Positions 18,999 to 27,793 of a stretch of DNA of 64,000 nucleotides are shown here, piece by piece. The translations under genes were made by a program, and so were the position numbers. Origin of the DNA: Mycolicibacterium mengxianglii (GTDB taxonomy: Bacteria; Actinomycetota; Actinomycetes; Mycobacteriales; Mycobacteriaceae); contig NZ_CP065373.1 of NCBI RefSeq assembly GCF_015710575.1, positions 930,001 to 994,000 of the forward strand, in the 5' to 3' direction. Below the pieces are notes generated by a model. The model ran no database searches. It was not told the origin of the DNA and worked only from the letters and a program-made list of their open reading frames with translations. Numbering within the stretch: position 1 is the first letter of the stretch; every line of letters begins with the position of its first letter.

Positions 18999-19255
18999 CG
19001 GGGGGTTTGGGCGGTGCCACGAGGGGTGGTTAATGGGATGAACTGCAGGTGAATGCGGGTTTTCTGCTGGTTGCGCAAGTTATATATGCGACGTCTAGTA
19101 TCAGTAACCACGTGTCCCGGAGTCCCCGGTATGCGAAGTTAGGGCACACTGGCACAGATGTCCGGTTTCGGCCTCCGGATACTTGGTCAGCAACGCAGCA
19201 AGAACAAGCACCACAGCAGCCCCATGAACCACTGACAGGAGCACGAGGAGCCCCC

Positions 19256-19579
19256 GTGACTTACGTGATCGCTCAACCTTGCGTCGACGTCAAGGACAAG
19301 GCATGTATCGAAGAATGCCCCGTCGACTGCATCTATGAGGGCGCACGCATGCTGTACATCCACCCCGACGAGTGCGTGGACTGCGGCGCATGTGAGCCGG
19401 TGTGCCCGGTCGAGGCCATCTTCTACGAGGATGACGTCCCCGACGAGTGGAGCAGCTACGCACAGGCCAATACCGACTTCTTCGTCGAGCTCGGTTCACC
19501 GGGCGGCGCCTCGAAGGTCGGGCAGACCGACAACGACCCCGCGGCCGTGAAGGAACTGCCGCCGCAGGGCGAGGACTGA
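19256..19579 (+). CDS. fdxC: FdxC, 7Fe ferredoxin
   Basis: A 107-residue seven-iron ferredoxin carrying a [3Fe-4S] and a [4Fe-4S] cluster. Cysteines follow the family: C9, C17 and C50 for the 3Fe cluster; C21, C40, C43 and C46 for the 4Fe cluster; C25 extra. The motifs are [13 protein letters not shown] and [12 protein letters not shown]. The acidic C-terminal extension is normal for mycobacterial FdxC. GTG start with CGAGGAG upstream; a 320-bp leader region separates it from the YceI gene. A pseudo-long frame from 19049 is only the upstream extension. It precedes dapC by 19 bp, so the two are probably co-transcribed. Matches Rv1177. Confidence 0.95.
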   Translation: MTYVIAQPCVDVKDKACIEECPVDCIYEGARMLYIHPDECVDCGACEPVCPVEAIFYEDDVPDEWSSYAQANTDFFVELGSPGGASKVGQTDNDPAAVKELPPQGED

Positions 19580-19598
19580 GCGACAGCATGACGCAGAC

Positions 19599-20702
19599 GT
19601 GGCACTGAGGGGCGTTTCGGCGTCCCTGCCGGTCTTCCCGTGGGACACCCTGGCCGACGTCACCGCCACGGCCAGGGCGCACCCCGACGGCATCGTCGAT
19701 CTCTCGGTCGGTACCCCGGTTGACCCGGTGGCACCGGTGATCCGTGATGCCCTGGCTGCGGCCAGTTCAGCACCCGGTTACCCGACCACCGCGGGCACGG
19801 CGGACTTGCGGGAATCAGCCGTCGGAGCGCTGCAACGTCGTTATGGCATCCCCGGCGTGGCACCGAGCGCGGTGCTGCCGGTGATCGGCACCAAAGAGCT
19901 GATCGCCTGGCTGCCGACATTGCTCGGCCTCGGCGCCGATGACCTGGTGGTCGTCCCCGAACTGGCATACCCGACGTACGACGTCGGTGCCCGCCTGGCC
20001 GGGGCGGCCGTGCTGGCCGCCGATTCCTTAACCCAGGTCGGACCGCAAACGCCGGCGTTGGTGTACCTGAACTCCCCGAGCAATCCGACGGGACGCGTGC
20101 TCGGCGTCGATCACCTGCGCAAGGTGGTCGGTTGGGCCAGAGAGCGCGGCGTGATCGTGGCTTCCGACGAGTGTTATCTGGGCCTGGCCTGGGACGCCGA
20201 ACCGCTTTCGGTACTGCACCCCTCGGTCAGCGACGGTGACCATACGGGGCTGCTGGCCATCCACTCGCTGTCGAAGACGTCGTCGCTGGCCGGCTATCGG
20301 GCCGGCTTCGTCGCCGGTGACCCCAGCCTGATCGCCGAGCTGCTGGCCGTCCGCAAGCACGCCGGGATGATGGTCCCGACGCCCGTGCAGGCAGCGATGG
20401 TCGCGGCGCTCAACGACGACGCTCACGAAAAGGAGCAGCGCGAGCGGTATGCCCGTCGGCGCGACGCCCTGTTGCCGGCCATCCGGGCGGCGGGTTTCAC
20501 CGTCGACCACTCCGAGGCCGGCCTCTATTTGTGGGCGACCCGCGACGAACCCTGTCGTGACACGTTGGCCTGGCTCGCCGAACGCGGAATCCTGGTGGCA
20601 CCGGGCGAGTTCTACGGCGCCCGGGGTTCGCGCCACGTGCGGATCGCACTGACCGCCATCGACGAGCGGATCGCCGCCGCCGTGCAGCGCCTCACCTCCT
20701 AG
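19599..20702 (+). CDS. dapC: DapC, N-succinyldiaminopimelate aminotransferase
   Basis: A 367-residue class I/II PLP-dependent aminotransferase. It makes N-succinyl-L,L-diaminopimelate in the succinylase route to meso-DAP and lysine. Visible: substrate region SVGTPVDPVAP, cofactor-contacting YLNSPSNPTGRVL and SDECYLGLAW, and the Schiff-base lysine Lys226 in HSLSKTSSLAGYRAGF, with C-terminal RHVRIALTA carrying the carboxylate-binding arginine. The GTG start fits the known N-terminus (SASLPVFPWDTLAD). It is convergent with pruC, 19 bp apart; the large PAT-lipid locus that follows dapC in M. tuberculosis is absent. Matches Rv1178. Confidence 0.93.
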   Translation: MALRGVSASLPVFPWDTLADVTATARAHPDGIVDLSVGTPVDPVAPVIRDALAAASSAPGYPTTAGTADLRESAVGALQRRYGIPGVAPSAVLPVIGTKELIAWLPTLLGLGADDLVVVPELAYPTYDVGARLAGAAVLAADSLTQVGPQTPALVYLNSPSNPTGRVLGVDHLRKVVGWARERGVIVASDECYLGLAWDAEPLSVLHPSVSDGDHTGLLAIHSLSKTSSLAGYRAGFVAGDPSLIAELLAVRKHAGMMVPTPVQAAMVAALNDDAHEKEQRERYARRRDALLPAIRAAGFTVDHSEAGLYLWATRDEPCRDTLAWLAERGILVAPGEFYGARGSRHVRIALTAIDERIAAAVQRLTS

Positions 20703-20721
20703 AGGTTCGCCGGTCGCCGAC

Positions 20722-22326
20722 TCACTGCGCCGGGCTGTGTGCCCGCAGGCTCAGCGCGAGAACCAGCCGTACATCAGGGTCGCCCAACGACGTGGTCATC
20801 ACCTCCTCGATACGGCGCACCCGGTAACGGACGGTGTTGGGGTGCACGTGCAGCTCCCGGGCTGCCGCCGCGACATCACCGAAACTGTCCAGATAGGCCC
20901 GCAACGTCTGCGTCAGCGTGGGGTCGGCGTCGTGCAGTGCCTGCACCCGGGGATCGATCAGGTGGTCGTTGGCGGCCAGGAACGCGAGCATCTCGTCGAG
21001 CAGCACTGTTGTTCTGGCCTCCGCCAGCGACGTCACCGGACCCAACGCGCCCGGGTGGCGCTGAGCGCTGTCGAGCACCCGGTCCACCTCGGCGCGGGCC
21101 GCGGCCACCGCGGCCAGCCCGGCGACCGGCGCGGCGATGACGGCCCACAGTTGCACGCTGAGCTCGTTGTGCAGCGCGGTGATGGTGCCGCGTATCCATG
21201 AGGTGACCGAGGACGTCCGGGTGGTGCTGGGAAAGAGCACGTAAACCCGCGAGCCGGCCGCGGCCACCTGGGCGTCAGCGCGAAAAGCGCTGGCGCTCAA
21301 GGCCAGTACCTCGGCCATCCGAGACGTCGTGCTGTCGGTGTCGAAGCCGATCAGCGCGGCGCGGATGTCGTCGACGACGCCGAGTTCCCGTGCCGCGGCA
21401 GCGAGGTCGGCGGCATTCAACTGGGGCTCGCGCAGCCCGAGCAATTGTTGGACCCGCAGCGTGTGCGATGACGGCGCCATCGCCAACCGCGCCATGATGC
21501 GGGCGGCGAGCACCGCGGCACCGCGCAGCACCTGCTCGGCGTCCCCGGCCAGCGGGCGAGAACCCTGTTGAACCCAGATGGTGCCCGCGAACCTGGGGGC
21601 CCGGCGCGCGTCGGCGCTGCCGTGATGAATCCCGACCGCCAATCTGGGGTGCAACCCCAACTCGGGGCGCTCGGCTACCCGGACCACCTCGCCGCTGGCC
21701 CGCAATGCATCGAAAATGCCCCACTGCCCGATCCATTTCAGATGTTCGGCCGGGCCGGCGCGGCCGAGGATCGACAGGCGGCGCAGTTCGTCGGCCTCGT
21801 CGTTGGACGCCGAATATGCCAGTACGTGGGACCGTTCGTCCTCGATGCTGACCATGCCGTGGGTGCGATCGGCGATCGACTGCGCCAGGCCGAACAGGTC
21901 GGTACCAGAATTGTCGAGTGGGTCGGCCCGGTCGCCGTGATGCTCGAAGACGTGATCGATCAGCCGATAAAGCCGCTCCCAGCGGGCCCGCGGATCCACC
22001 GCGACGACAGCCGTCCCTGCCGATACCGCGCGCGAGATCAGGTGATCGGACGGATCTTTGGCGAATACCGCGATAGGCGGGCGGTCCTCGAGCTGGCGGT
22101 CGAGCCAGGCCGCGGCGTCGGCATCGGTGAGACCGAGCAGCAGGAACACGTCTGCCGACCGGGCAGCGTCTGCCAGGCCGAGCCGCACATCGTCGGGGTC
22201 GATCAGCGCCGCGGACGCCACCGCCGAGTCCAGGCCGCGGGGTGCCTGCACCAGACTGACCAGGGTCGCATCGAGGGCCAGCAGGAGCTGACCCAGCCCC
22301 AACCCGTCCGCCGCCGAACGCTGCAT
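20722..22326 (-). CDS. pruC: PruC, PucR-family activator of proline utilisation
   Basis: A 534-residue PucR-type regulator. The C-terminal helix-turn-helix is clear: LRAYLDSFGDVAAAARELHVHPNTVRYRVRRIEEV. The N-terminal ~400 residues form a sensor region, with a GGDEF-related segment near AALIGFDTDSTTSRMAEVLAL. It is divergent from pruA, and M. tuberculosis Rv1186c at the same position activates pruAB in response to proline. The intergenic inverted repeat at 22341-22366 is its likely site. ATG start 6 nt downstream of TACGAT, suggesting leaderless transcription. Confidence 0.88.
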   Translation of the reverse strand: MQRSAADGLGLGQLLLALDATLVSLVQAPRGLDSAVASAALIDPDDVRLGLADAARSADVFLLLGLTDADAAAWLDRQLEDRPPIAVFAKDPSDHLISRAVSAGTAVVAVDPRARWERLYRLIDHVFEHHGDRADPLDNSGTDLFGLAQSIADRTHGMVSIEDERSHVLAYSASNDEADELRRLSILGRAGPAEHLKWIGQWGIFDALRASGEVVRVAERPELGLHPRLAVGIHHGSADARRAPRFAGTIWVQQGSRPLAGDAEQVLRGAAVLAARIMARLAMAPSSHTLRVQQLLGLREPQLNAADLAAAARELGVVDDIRAALIGFDTDSTTSRMAEVLALSASAFRADAQVAAAGSRVYVLFPSTTRTSSVTSWIRGTITALHNELSVQLWAVIAAPVAGLAAVAAARAEVDRVLDSAQRHPGALGPVTSLAEARTTVLLDEMLAFLAANDHLIDPRVQALHDADPTLTQTLRAYLDSFGDVAAAARELHVHPNTVRYRVRRIEEVMTTSLGDPDVRLVLALSLRAHSPAQ

Positions 22327-22332
22327 TGACCG

Positions 22333-22338
22333 ATCGTA
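22333..22338 (-). promoter_or_regulatory. -10 hexamer of pruC (leaderless type)
   Basis: TACGAT on the minus strand lies 6 nt before the pruC ATG and 2 bp from the inverted repeat, so binding there could also affect pruC itself. Inferred. Confidence 0.5.
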
Positions 22339-22340
22339 CT

Positions 22341-22366
22341 ATCGGACACAACCAGCTTTGTCCGAT
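22341..22366. promoter_or_regulatory. Inverted repeat ATCGGACA-N10-TGTCCGAT, candidate PruC site
   Basis: Perfect 8-bp arms (22341-22348 and 22359-22366) in the 81-bp region between pruC and pruA. Arm centres are 18 bp apart, nearly two helical turns, as expected for a dimer. Assignment to PruC is by position. Confidence 0.6.
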
Positions 22367-22407
22367 CCGCTAATCGTGTTCCAGGGTCGACGCGAGAGCC
22401 TTGACAG

Positions 22408-24036
22408 ATGGACGCCATCACCGCTGTGCCCCCTCCGACGAACGAGCCCATCCACGACTACGCCCCGAATTCCGCTGAGCGTGACAGGCTCACCGCCGCG
22501 CTCGCCGAACTGACCTCCGGGCCGGCCGAGTTGCCGCACGTCATCGGTGGCGCCCACCGGATGGGCGACGGGGAGCGCATCGACGTTGTTCAACCGCACA
22601 ACCACCGCGCTGTCCTCGGCACTCTCACCAACGCCGGGCGCGCGGAGGCGACGGCCGCTGTAGACGCCGCGGCGGCAGCCAAGAACGATTGGGCGCAAAC
22701 ACCGTTCGACGAACGTGCCGCGGTGTTCCTGCGGGCAGCCGATCTGCTCAGCGGCCCGTGGCGGGAGAAGATCGCCGCCGCCACCATGCTCGGCCAGTCC
22801 AAGACTGCCTACCAGGCCGAGATCGACTCACCGTGTGAACTCGTCGACTTCTGGCGGTTCAACGTGGCGTTCGCCCGGCAGATCCTGGCGCAGCAGCCGA
22901 TCAGTGGACCGGGGGTATGGAACCGCACCGACTATCGGCCGCTGGAAGGATTCGTCTACGCGATCACGCCGTTCAACTTCACCGCCATCGCCGGTAACCT
23001 GCCGACCGCGCCGGCGCTGATGGGCAACACCGTGGTGTGGAAACCGTCGATCACCCAGACCTTTTCGGCATACCTGACCATGCAGGTGCTCGAGGCGGCC
23101 GGGCTCCCGACGGGAGTGATCAATCTCGTCACCGGAGACGGCTACGCCGTATCGGACGTGGTGCTCGCCGACCCCCGGCTGGCCGGGATTCACTTCACCG
23201 GCTCCACCGCCACCTTCCAGCATCTGTGGCGGGAGGTAGGCACCCGCATCGACAGTTATCACACCTACCCGCGGCTGGTCGGTGAGACCGGCGGCAAGGA
23301 CTTCGTGGTGGCCCATACCAGCGCGCACCCAGAAGTGCTGCGCACGGCGTTGATTCGTGGCGCCTTTGACTACCAGGGGCAGAAATGCTCGGCGGCGTCG
23401 CGGGCATTCATCCCCCGGTCGGTGTGGCAGCAGATGGGCGACGACTTTCTGGGCGCCACCGAGGCCCTGACGTACGGCGACGTCACCGACCTGTCCAACT
23501 ATGGCGGCGCGCTGATCGACAAGCGCGCGTTCGCCAAGAACGTCGAGGCCATCGAAAGTGCCAAGCGTCGGCCGCAGGTCACCATCGCCGTCGGCGGCGA
23601 CTACGACGACAGCGACGGCTATTTCGTCCGGCCCACCGTACTGCTGTCCGATGACGCCGCCGACGAAGCCTTCTCGGCGGAGTATTTCGGCCCGATCCTG
23701 GCGGTCCACGTCTTCCCGGACAACGAATTCGACGACATCCTCGATGTGGTGGATCGTGGTGCCAAATACGGGCTGACCGGAGCGGTGATCGCCGATGACC
23801 GGGCTGCGGTACTGACCGCCGAGAACCGGTTGCGTTATGCCGCAGGCAACTTCTACGTCAACGACAAACCCACTGGGGCGGTGGTCGGGCAGCAGCCCTT
23901 CGGTGGCTCCCGGGGTTCCGGCACCAACGACAAGGCCGGCTCGGCATTGAACCTGTTGCGTTGGACGTCGGCCCGGTCCATCAAGGAGACGTTCGTTCCG
24001 GCGACCGATCACACCTACCCGCACATGGGGGCCTGA
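22408..24036 (+). CDS. pruA: PruA, L-glutamate gamma-semialdehyde (1-pyrroline-5-carboxylate) dehydrogenase
   Basis: A 542-residue NAD-dependent aldehyde dehydrogenase that oxidises glutamate semialdehyde to glutamate, step two of proline catabolism. Visible: ITPFNFTAIAGNLPTAPALMGN (cofactor loop), HFTGSTATFQHLW, general-base glutamate in LVGETGGKDF and catalytic Cys327 in YQGQKCSAASRAF, then FGPILAVHVFPD and the dimerisation tail QPFGGSRGSGTNDKAGS. Length is typical of the type that needs a separate proline dehydrogenase. pruB follows after 2 bp. Matches Rv1187. Confidence 0.95.
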   Translation: MDAITAVPPPTNEPIHDYAPNSAERDRLTAALAELTSGPAELPHVIGGAHRMGDGERIDVVQPHNHRAVLGTLTNAGRAEATAAVDAAAAAKNDWAQTPFDERAAVFLRAADLLSGPWREKIAAATMLGQSKTAYQAEIDSPCELVDFWRFNVAFARQILAQQPISGPGVWNRTDYRPLEGFVYAITPFNFTAIAGNLPTAPALMGNTVVWKPSITQTFSAYLTMQVLEAAGLPTGVINLVTGDGYAVSDVVLADPRLAGIHFTGSTATFQHLWREVGTRIDSYHTYPRLVGETGGKDFVVAHTSAHPEVLRTALIRGAFDYQGQKCSAASRAFIPRSVWQQMGDDFLGATEALTYGDVTDLSNYGGALIDKRAFAKNVEAIESAKRRPQVTIAVGGDYDDSDGYFVRPTVLLSDDAADEAFSAEYFGPILAVHVFPDNEFDDILDVVDRGAKYGLTGAVIADDRAAVLTAENRLRYAAGNFYVNDKPTGAVVGQQPFGGSRGSGTNDKAGSALNLLRWTSARSIKETFVPATDHTYPHMGA

Positions 24037-24038
24037 CG

Positions 24039-25010
24039 ATGCCCGAGCTGTTCGCGCGCGTGGCCCGACCGGCGATCCTGGCGGCCAGCCGATCCGAAGT
24101 GCTGCGGCGTTCCGCGGAACGGATACCGGTGACCCGCAAGGTGGTGGACCGCTTCGTGCCGGGTGAGACGGCTGTTGAGGTGCTCAAATCGGTTGAAAGG
24201 CTACGGAATTCGGGCCGCTTCGTCAGTGTCGATCATCTCGGTGAGGACGTCACCGACGCCGATGCCGCCAATGCGACCGTAACGGCCTACCTCGGCTTGC
24301 TCGACGCACTGGGGCAGCGAGGTGATACTGCCGCTGGCCCCAAGCCATTGGAGGTGTCGCTGAAACTGTCGGCGTTGGGTCAGGCACTGCCGCGCGACGG
24401 TGAGAAGATCGCCCTGGAGAATGCGCATACCATCTGCGCCAAAGCGCGTGATGTCGGCGTGTGGGTGACCGTGGACGCCGAGGACCACACCACCACCGAC
24501 TCCACGCTGTCGATCGTGCGGGAGCTACGGGCAGAGTTCGACTGGCTGGGCACCGTGCTGCAGGCGTATCTGCGGCGCACGCGTGCCGACTGCGCCGAGT
24601 TCGCCGCCGCCGGTGCCCGCATCCGATTGTGCAAGGGCGCCTACGACGAGCCGGCGTCGGTGGCCTTCCGCGGCCGCGACGAAGTGACCGATTCGTACCT
24701 GATGTGTCTGCGGATCCTGATGGCGGGTCGCGGCTATCCGATGGTGGCCTCGCACGATCCCGAGATCATCGCAGCTGTACCTGGGTTGGCACGCGAATAT
24801 CGCCGCAGCGCAGCAGATTTCGAGTATCAAATGCTCTACGGAATCCGCGACGCCGAGCAGCTGCGTCTGGCCGGGGAGGGCAACCATGTCCGGGTGTACG
24901 TGCCGTTCGGAGCGCAGTGGTACGGCTATTTCGTACGCCGGCTCGCCGAACGGCCGGCAAACCTGACATTCTTCCTGCGGGCGTTGGCCGAGCGGCGTAA
25001 GTCTGTTTGA
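24039..25010 (+). CDS. pruB: PruB, monofunctional proline dehydrogenase
   Basis: A 323-residue FAD-dependent proline dehydrogenase, a (beta/alpha)8 barrel that oxidises proline to pyrroline-5-carboxylate and passes electrons to the respiratory chain. Seen: EVSLKLSALG, VTVDAEDHTTTDSTLS, LQAYLRRT, RIRLCKGAYDEPASVAF with the flavin-interacting lysine, VASHDPE, FEYQMLYGIR, and RVYVPFGAQWYGYFVRRLAERP, whose paired Arg residues bind the proline carboxylate. ATG at 24039 is two bases after the pruA stop, so translation is likely coupled. Matches Rv1188. Confidence 0.95.
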   Translation: MPELFARVARPAILAASRSEVLRRSAERIPVTRKVVDRFVPGETAVEVLKSVERLRNSGRFVSVDHLGEDVTDADAANATVTAYLGLLDALGQRGDTAAGPKPLEVSLKLSALGQALPRDGEKIALENAHTICAKARDVGVWVTVDAEDHTTTDSTLSIVRELRAEFDWLGTVLQAYLRRTRADCAEFAAAGARIRLCKGAYDEPASVAFRGRDEVTDSYLMCLRILMAGRGYPMVASHDPEIIAAVPGLAREYRRSAADFEYQMLYGIRDAEQLRLAGEGNHVRVYVPFGAQWYGYFVRRLAERPANLTFFLRALAERRKSV

Positions 25011-25016
25011 CGTTGG

Positions 25017-25529
25017 TCAGCGGACCGGGTAGGCCGCGACCGGCATGAGCACATTGCCGCGGCAGTCGCCGCTGAGGATGTCGGTGTGCCAGGTGCCCTG
25101 CAGCGATCCGTCGGGCTGTGGGGAGTAAAAGACCCAGGACTGCGCCGGGCTGAACAGCCTCGGTACACCGTCTCCCCGGTAACACTCCCACTGCCATTCA
25201 TAGGTGAGGGCCCACTGGGAGCCGTCCCAGAGGTAGCGCGTGGGTTGCGGAATGGTGGGGTTGCTCGGCGCGGGACCGTCGGAGGCGGTGGCAACACATC
25301 GTGACGAGCAGCTGGTCGCGAAGGTGTACTGCGCACTGAAGTCCGCTTCGGACTGCCGCGCCGCGATACTGGTGCCGGCCTTCTGGGATGCGTAGGTGAC
25401 CACCGTGTAGCGCCCACTCCACGGTTGACCCGCGGCGTGCGCGGTACCCAGCGCGGCGCACATGGCGAAGAGCATGCCCGTGACCGTTGCGGCAACGCAC
25501 GCAGACGCACGCAGACGACGGACGGCCAT
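25017..25529 (-). CDS. Secreted protein of unknown function, four cysteines
   Basis: 170 residues with a clear Sec signal peptide (basic start, hydrophobic core TVTGMLFAMCAALG, cleavage after AHA). The mature part has four cysteines (SCSSRC, WECYRG, SGDCRG) that could form two disulfides, and a beta-rich pattern (SGRYTVVTYAS, RYLWDGSQWALTYEWQWEC, WVFYSPQPDGSLQGTWHTDI). The pattern resembles mycobacterial secreted proteins with a W/Y-rich beta domain, but I cannot name a family. AAGGAAG precedes the ATG. It is convergent with pruB (6 bp apart) and not obviously linked to proline use. Confidence 0.78.
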   Translation of the reverse strand: MAVRRLRASACVAATVTGMLFAMCAALGTAHAAGQPWSGRYTVVTYASQKAGTSIAARQSEADFSAQYTFATSCSSRCVATASDGPAPSNPTIPQPTRYLWDGSQWALTYEWQWECYRGDGVPRLFSPAQSWVFYSPQPDGSLQGTWHTDILSGDCRGNVLMPVAAYPVR

Positions 25530-25788
25530 GTTCTTCCTTTGTGAGGTTCGGTTGTCGAAACACCACGGTAGCTGGGTCGGCCGACAGGACCGGCATTCGA
25601 GTCGTCGGCGTACTCAGTTGTTATGGAGTCGATGCCGGACGTTGCTGCCAGTGTTGTCATAATCGCGCCGCGCCCAAGGCCGTCGCGCCGCGGCCCCACG
25701 ACTCCGAAGTCCCAGCAAGCCCTTTCTCGTCGGCATCCTCGGGGCGAAAGCCGATCTGCCGGTGGCGATTCCGGTTTCGACGCGGCCC

Positions 25789-26349
25789 TCAGGCCTGGTC
25801 GGTCCGTTCGTGCAACAGCAGCAGTGTCCACGCGGCAATGGACTGGGCGTCGGTGATCTCGCCGGACCGCATCATCGTCTCGATCTGCTCGCGGCTGAAC
25901 CAGGCGCTGCGGAGATCCTGCTCTTCGGGTTCGAGCTCCGGTTCACCTTCGGTGAGGCCGGTTGCCAGAAAGACGCGCCCGCGCTGACTGCTCATGCCCG
26001 GAGCCACATCGAGCATGCCGAGGGCGGTCCAGGTGGTGGCGGTGAGTCCGGTCTCTTCGCGCAGTTCTCTGGCCGCCAACTCCGCCGGTTCCGTCTCCGC
26101 CATGCCGGGGGCGGTGCCCTGTGGGAACTCCCAGCGTCGCAGGCCGAGTGGGTACCGGAACTGTTCGACCAGGCAGTACAGATCTGCGGTGGGTCCACCG
26201 CCGCACGCGATCACCAGCGCATACGTCGGTTTGTCCACCACCCCGTAGATACCGGGTGTGCCGTCGGGGCGGCGAATGGCGTCTTCCCGCAATGTCATCC
26301 ACGGGTTCCGGTACACCTCACGTGACCCGGTGCGCCGGATGTGATCCAT
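25789..26349 (-). CDS. Nudix hydrolase (ADP-ribose/NDP-sugar pyrophosphatase-like)
   Basis: A 186-residue Nudix protein. The N-terminus (SREVYRNPWMTLREDAIRRPDG) and LVEQFRYPLGLRRWEFPQGTA resemble ADP-ribose or nucleotide-sugar pyrophosphatases. The Nudix helix core AARELREETGLTA is intact, but the GX5E portion is slightly irregular because the helix-start glutamate is shifted. Substrate cannot be fixed from sequence. I chose ATG at 26349 because the domain begins there; an in-frame extension would run over fadD36. A GATAAT box lies 6 nt upstream. Divergent from fadD36 with 31 bp between start codons. Confidence 0.82.
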   Translation of the reverse strand: MDHIRRTGSREVYRNPWMTLREDAIRRPDGTPGIYGVVDKPTYALVIACGGGPTADLYCLVEQFRYPLGLRRWEFPQGTAPGMAETEPAELAARELREETGLTATTWTALGMLDVAPGMSSQRGRVFLATGLTEGEPELEPEEQDLRSAWFSREQIETMMRSGEITDAQSIAAWTLLLLHERTDQA

Positions 26350-26355
26350 CGGCAC

Positions 26356-26361
26356 ATTATC
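26356..26361 (-). promoter_or_regulatory. -10 hexamer of the Nudix gene (leaderless type)
   Basis: GATAAT on the minus strand, 6 nt before the ATG. It is 6 bp from the fadD36 -10 on the other strand, so the two polymerases probably compete. Confidence 0.45.
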
Positions 26362-26367
26362 GCCGGG

Positions 26368-26373
26368 TAGCGT
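26368..26373 (+). promoter_or_regulatory. -10 hexamer of fadD36 (leaderless type)
   Basis: TAGCGT ends 7 nt before the fadD36 GTG. The promoter must extend into the divergent Nudix gene. Confidence 0.45.
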
Positions 26374-26380
26374 CATCGGC

Positions 26381-27793
26381 GTGCTGTTGGCCTCCCTGAA
26401 CCCTGCGACCGTCGCCGCGGGCGCCGATATCCCCAACGCCGTCTCTGTCGGCGGTACCACGCTCAGTCGAAGTGATCTGCTCGGCGCCGCCACGTCGGTG
26501 GCCGAACGGGTGGGCGGGGCCGGCCGGGTCGCAGTGCTCGCGACCCCCACCGCATCGACGGTGCTCGCGATCACCGGCTGCCTCATCGCCGGCGTGCCCT
26601 TCGTACCGATCCCGCCCGATGTCGGGGTCGCCGAGCGGGCGCACATCCTGACCGATTCCGGTGCCCAGGGTTGGCTCGGCGAGCTGCCCGACGACCCGGC
26701 CGGCTTGCCCCACGTGCCGGTGCGGCTACATGCCCGCTCGTGGCATCGCTACGCCGAACCGCACCCCGCGTCAGCGGCTTACATCATGTACACCTCCGGT
26801 ACCACCGGTGCCCCGAAGGGCGTGCAGACCAGTCGACGGGCGATCGCCGCCGATATCGACGCGCTGGCCGCAGCCTGGCAGTGGACCCCCGACGACGTCC
26901 TGGTGCACGGGTTGCCGATGTTCCACGTGCACGGGCTGGTGCTCGGACTGCTGGGTTCACTGCGGATCGGAAACCCGTTCGTGCACACCGGAAAGCCGAC
27001 ACCGCAGCTCTACGCCCAGGCCCGAGCGGAGCATGGCGGCACGTTGTTCTTCGGAGTCCCGACGGTGTGGTCGCGGGTCGTCGCCGATCCGGACTCCGCG
27101 CGGGCGCTGTCGTCGGCCCGGCTGTTGGTCTCCGGTAGTGCGGCGCTGCCGGTCCCGGTCTTCGACGGCCTGAGGGCGTTGACCGGTCACGCGCCGGTCG
27201 AGCGGTACGGCAGCACCGAGTCATTGATCACGCTCAGCACCCGGGTCGACGGGGAACGCCGGCCGGGGTGGGTCGGTCTGCCGGTGCGCGACGTGCAGAC
27301 CAGGCTGGTCGACGAGACCGGCGCGCCGGTACCTCACGATGGCGAAACCCTTGGGCAACTTCATGTTCAGGGGCCCACGCTGTTCGACAAGTACCTCAAT
27401 CGGCCCGAGGCCACCGCCGAGGTGCTCGACGCGGACGGCTGGTACCACACTGGCGATGTCGCCGTCATCGACCAGAGCGGGATGCACCGCATCGTCGGCC
27501 GGGAATCAGTCGACCTGATCAAGTCCGGTGGCTACCGGATCGGTGCGGGGGAGATCGAAACCGCGTTGCTCGGTCATCCCGGAGTCCGTGAGGCCGCCGT
27601 CGTCGGCGTGCCCGACGACGATCTGGGTCAACGGATCGTCGCCTACGTCGTCGGGGACGCCGAGCCCGAGGAACTCATTGCGTTTGTCGGGCAACAGCTC
27701 TCGGCGCACAAACGGCCACGCGAAGTGCGAATCGTCGATAGCCTGCCGCGTAATGCGATGGGCAAGGTCCTCAAGAAGGAGCTGATGCGATGA
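26381..27793 (+). CDS. fadD36: FadD36, acyl-CoA synthetase
   Basis: A 470-residue ANL-superfamily adenylating enzyme that activates carboxylic acids to acyl-CoA through acyl-AMP. Motifs: P-loop YTSGTTGAPKGVQ, LPMFHVHGL, ERYGSTE, the adenine/ribose-binding DGWYHTGDVA, and the C-terminal hinge and lysine PRNAMGKVLKKEL. It is shorter than long-chain FadD proteins, like Rv1193. No ketosynthase or carrier protein is near, so a degradative or salvage role is likelier than polyketide loading. The stop overlaps the VOC gene start (ATGA), implying an operon. Confidence 0.9.
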   Translation: MLLASLNPATVAAGADIPNAVSVGGTTLSRSDLLGAATSVAERVGGAGRVAVLATPTASTVLAITGCLIAGVPFVPIPPDVGVAERAHILTDSGAQGWLGELPDDPAGLPHVPVRLHARSWHRYAEPHPASAAYIMYTSGTTGAPKGVQTSRRAIAADIDALAAAWQWTPDDVLVHGLPMFHVHGLVLGLLGSLRIGNPFVHTGKPTPQLYAQARAEHGGTLFFGVPTVWSRVVADPDSARALSSARLLVSGSAALPVPVFDGLRALTGHAPVERYGSTESLITLSTRVDGERRPGWVGLPVRDVQTRLVDETGAPVPHDGETLGQLHVQGPTLFDKYLNRPEATAEVLDADGWYHTGDVAVIDQSGMHRIVGRESVDLIKSGGYRIGAGEIETALLGHPGVREAAVVGVPDDDLGQRIVAYVVGDAEPEELIAFVGQQLSAHKRPREVRIVDSLPRNAMGKVLKKELMR

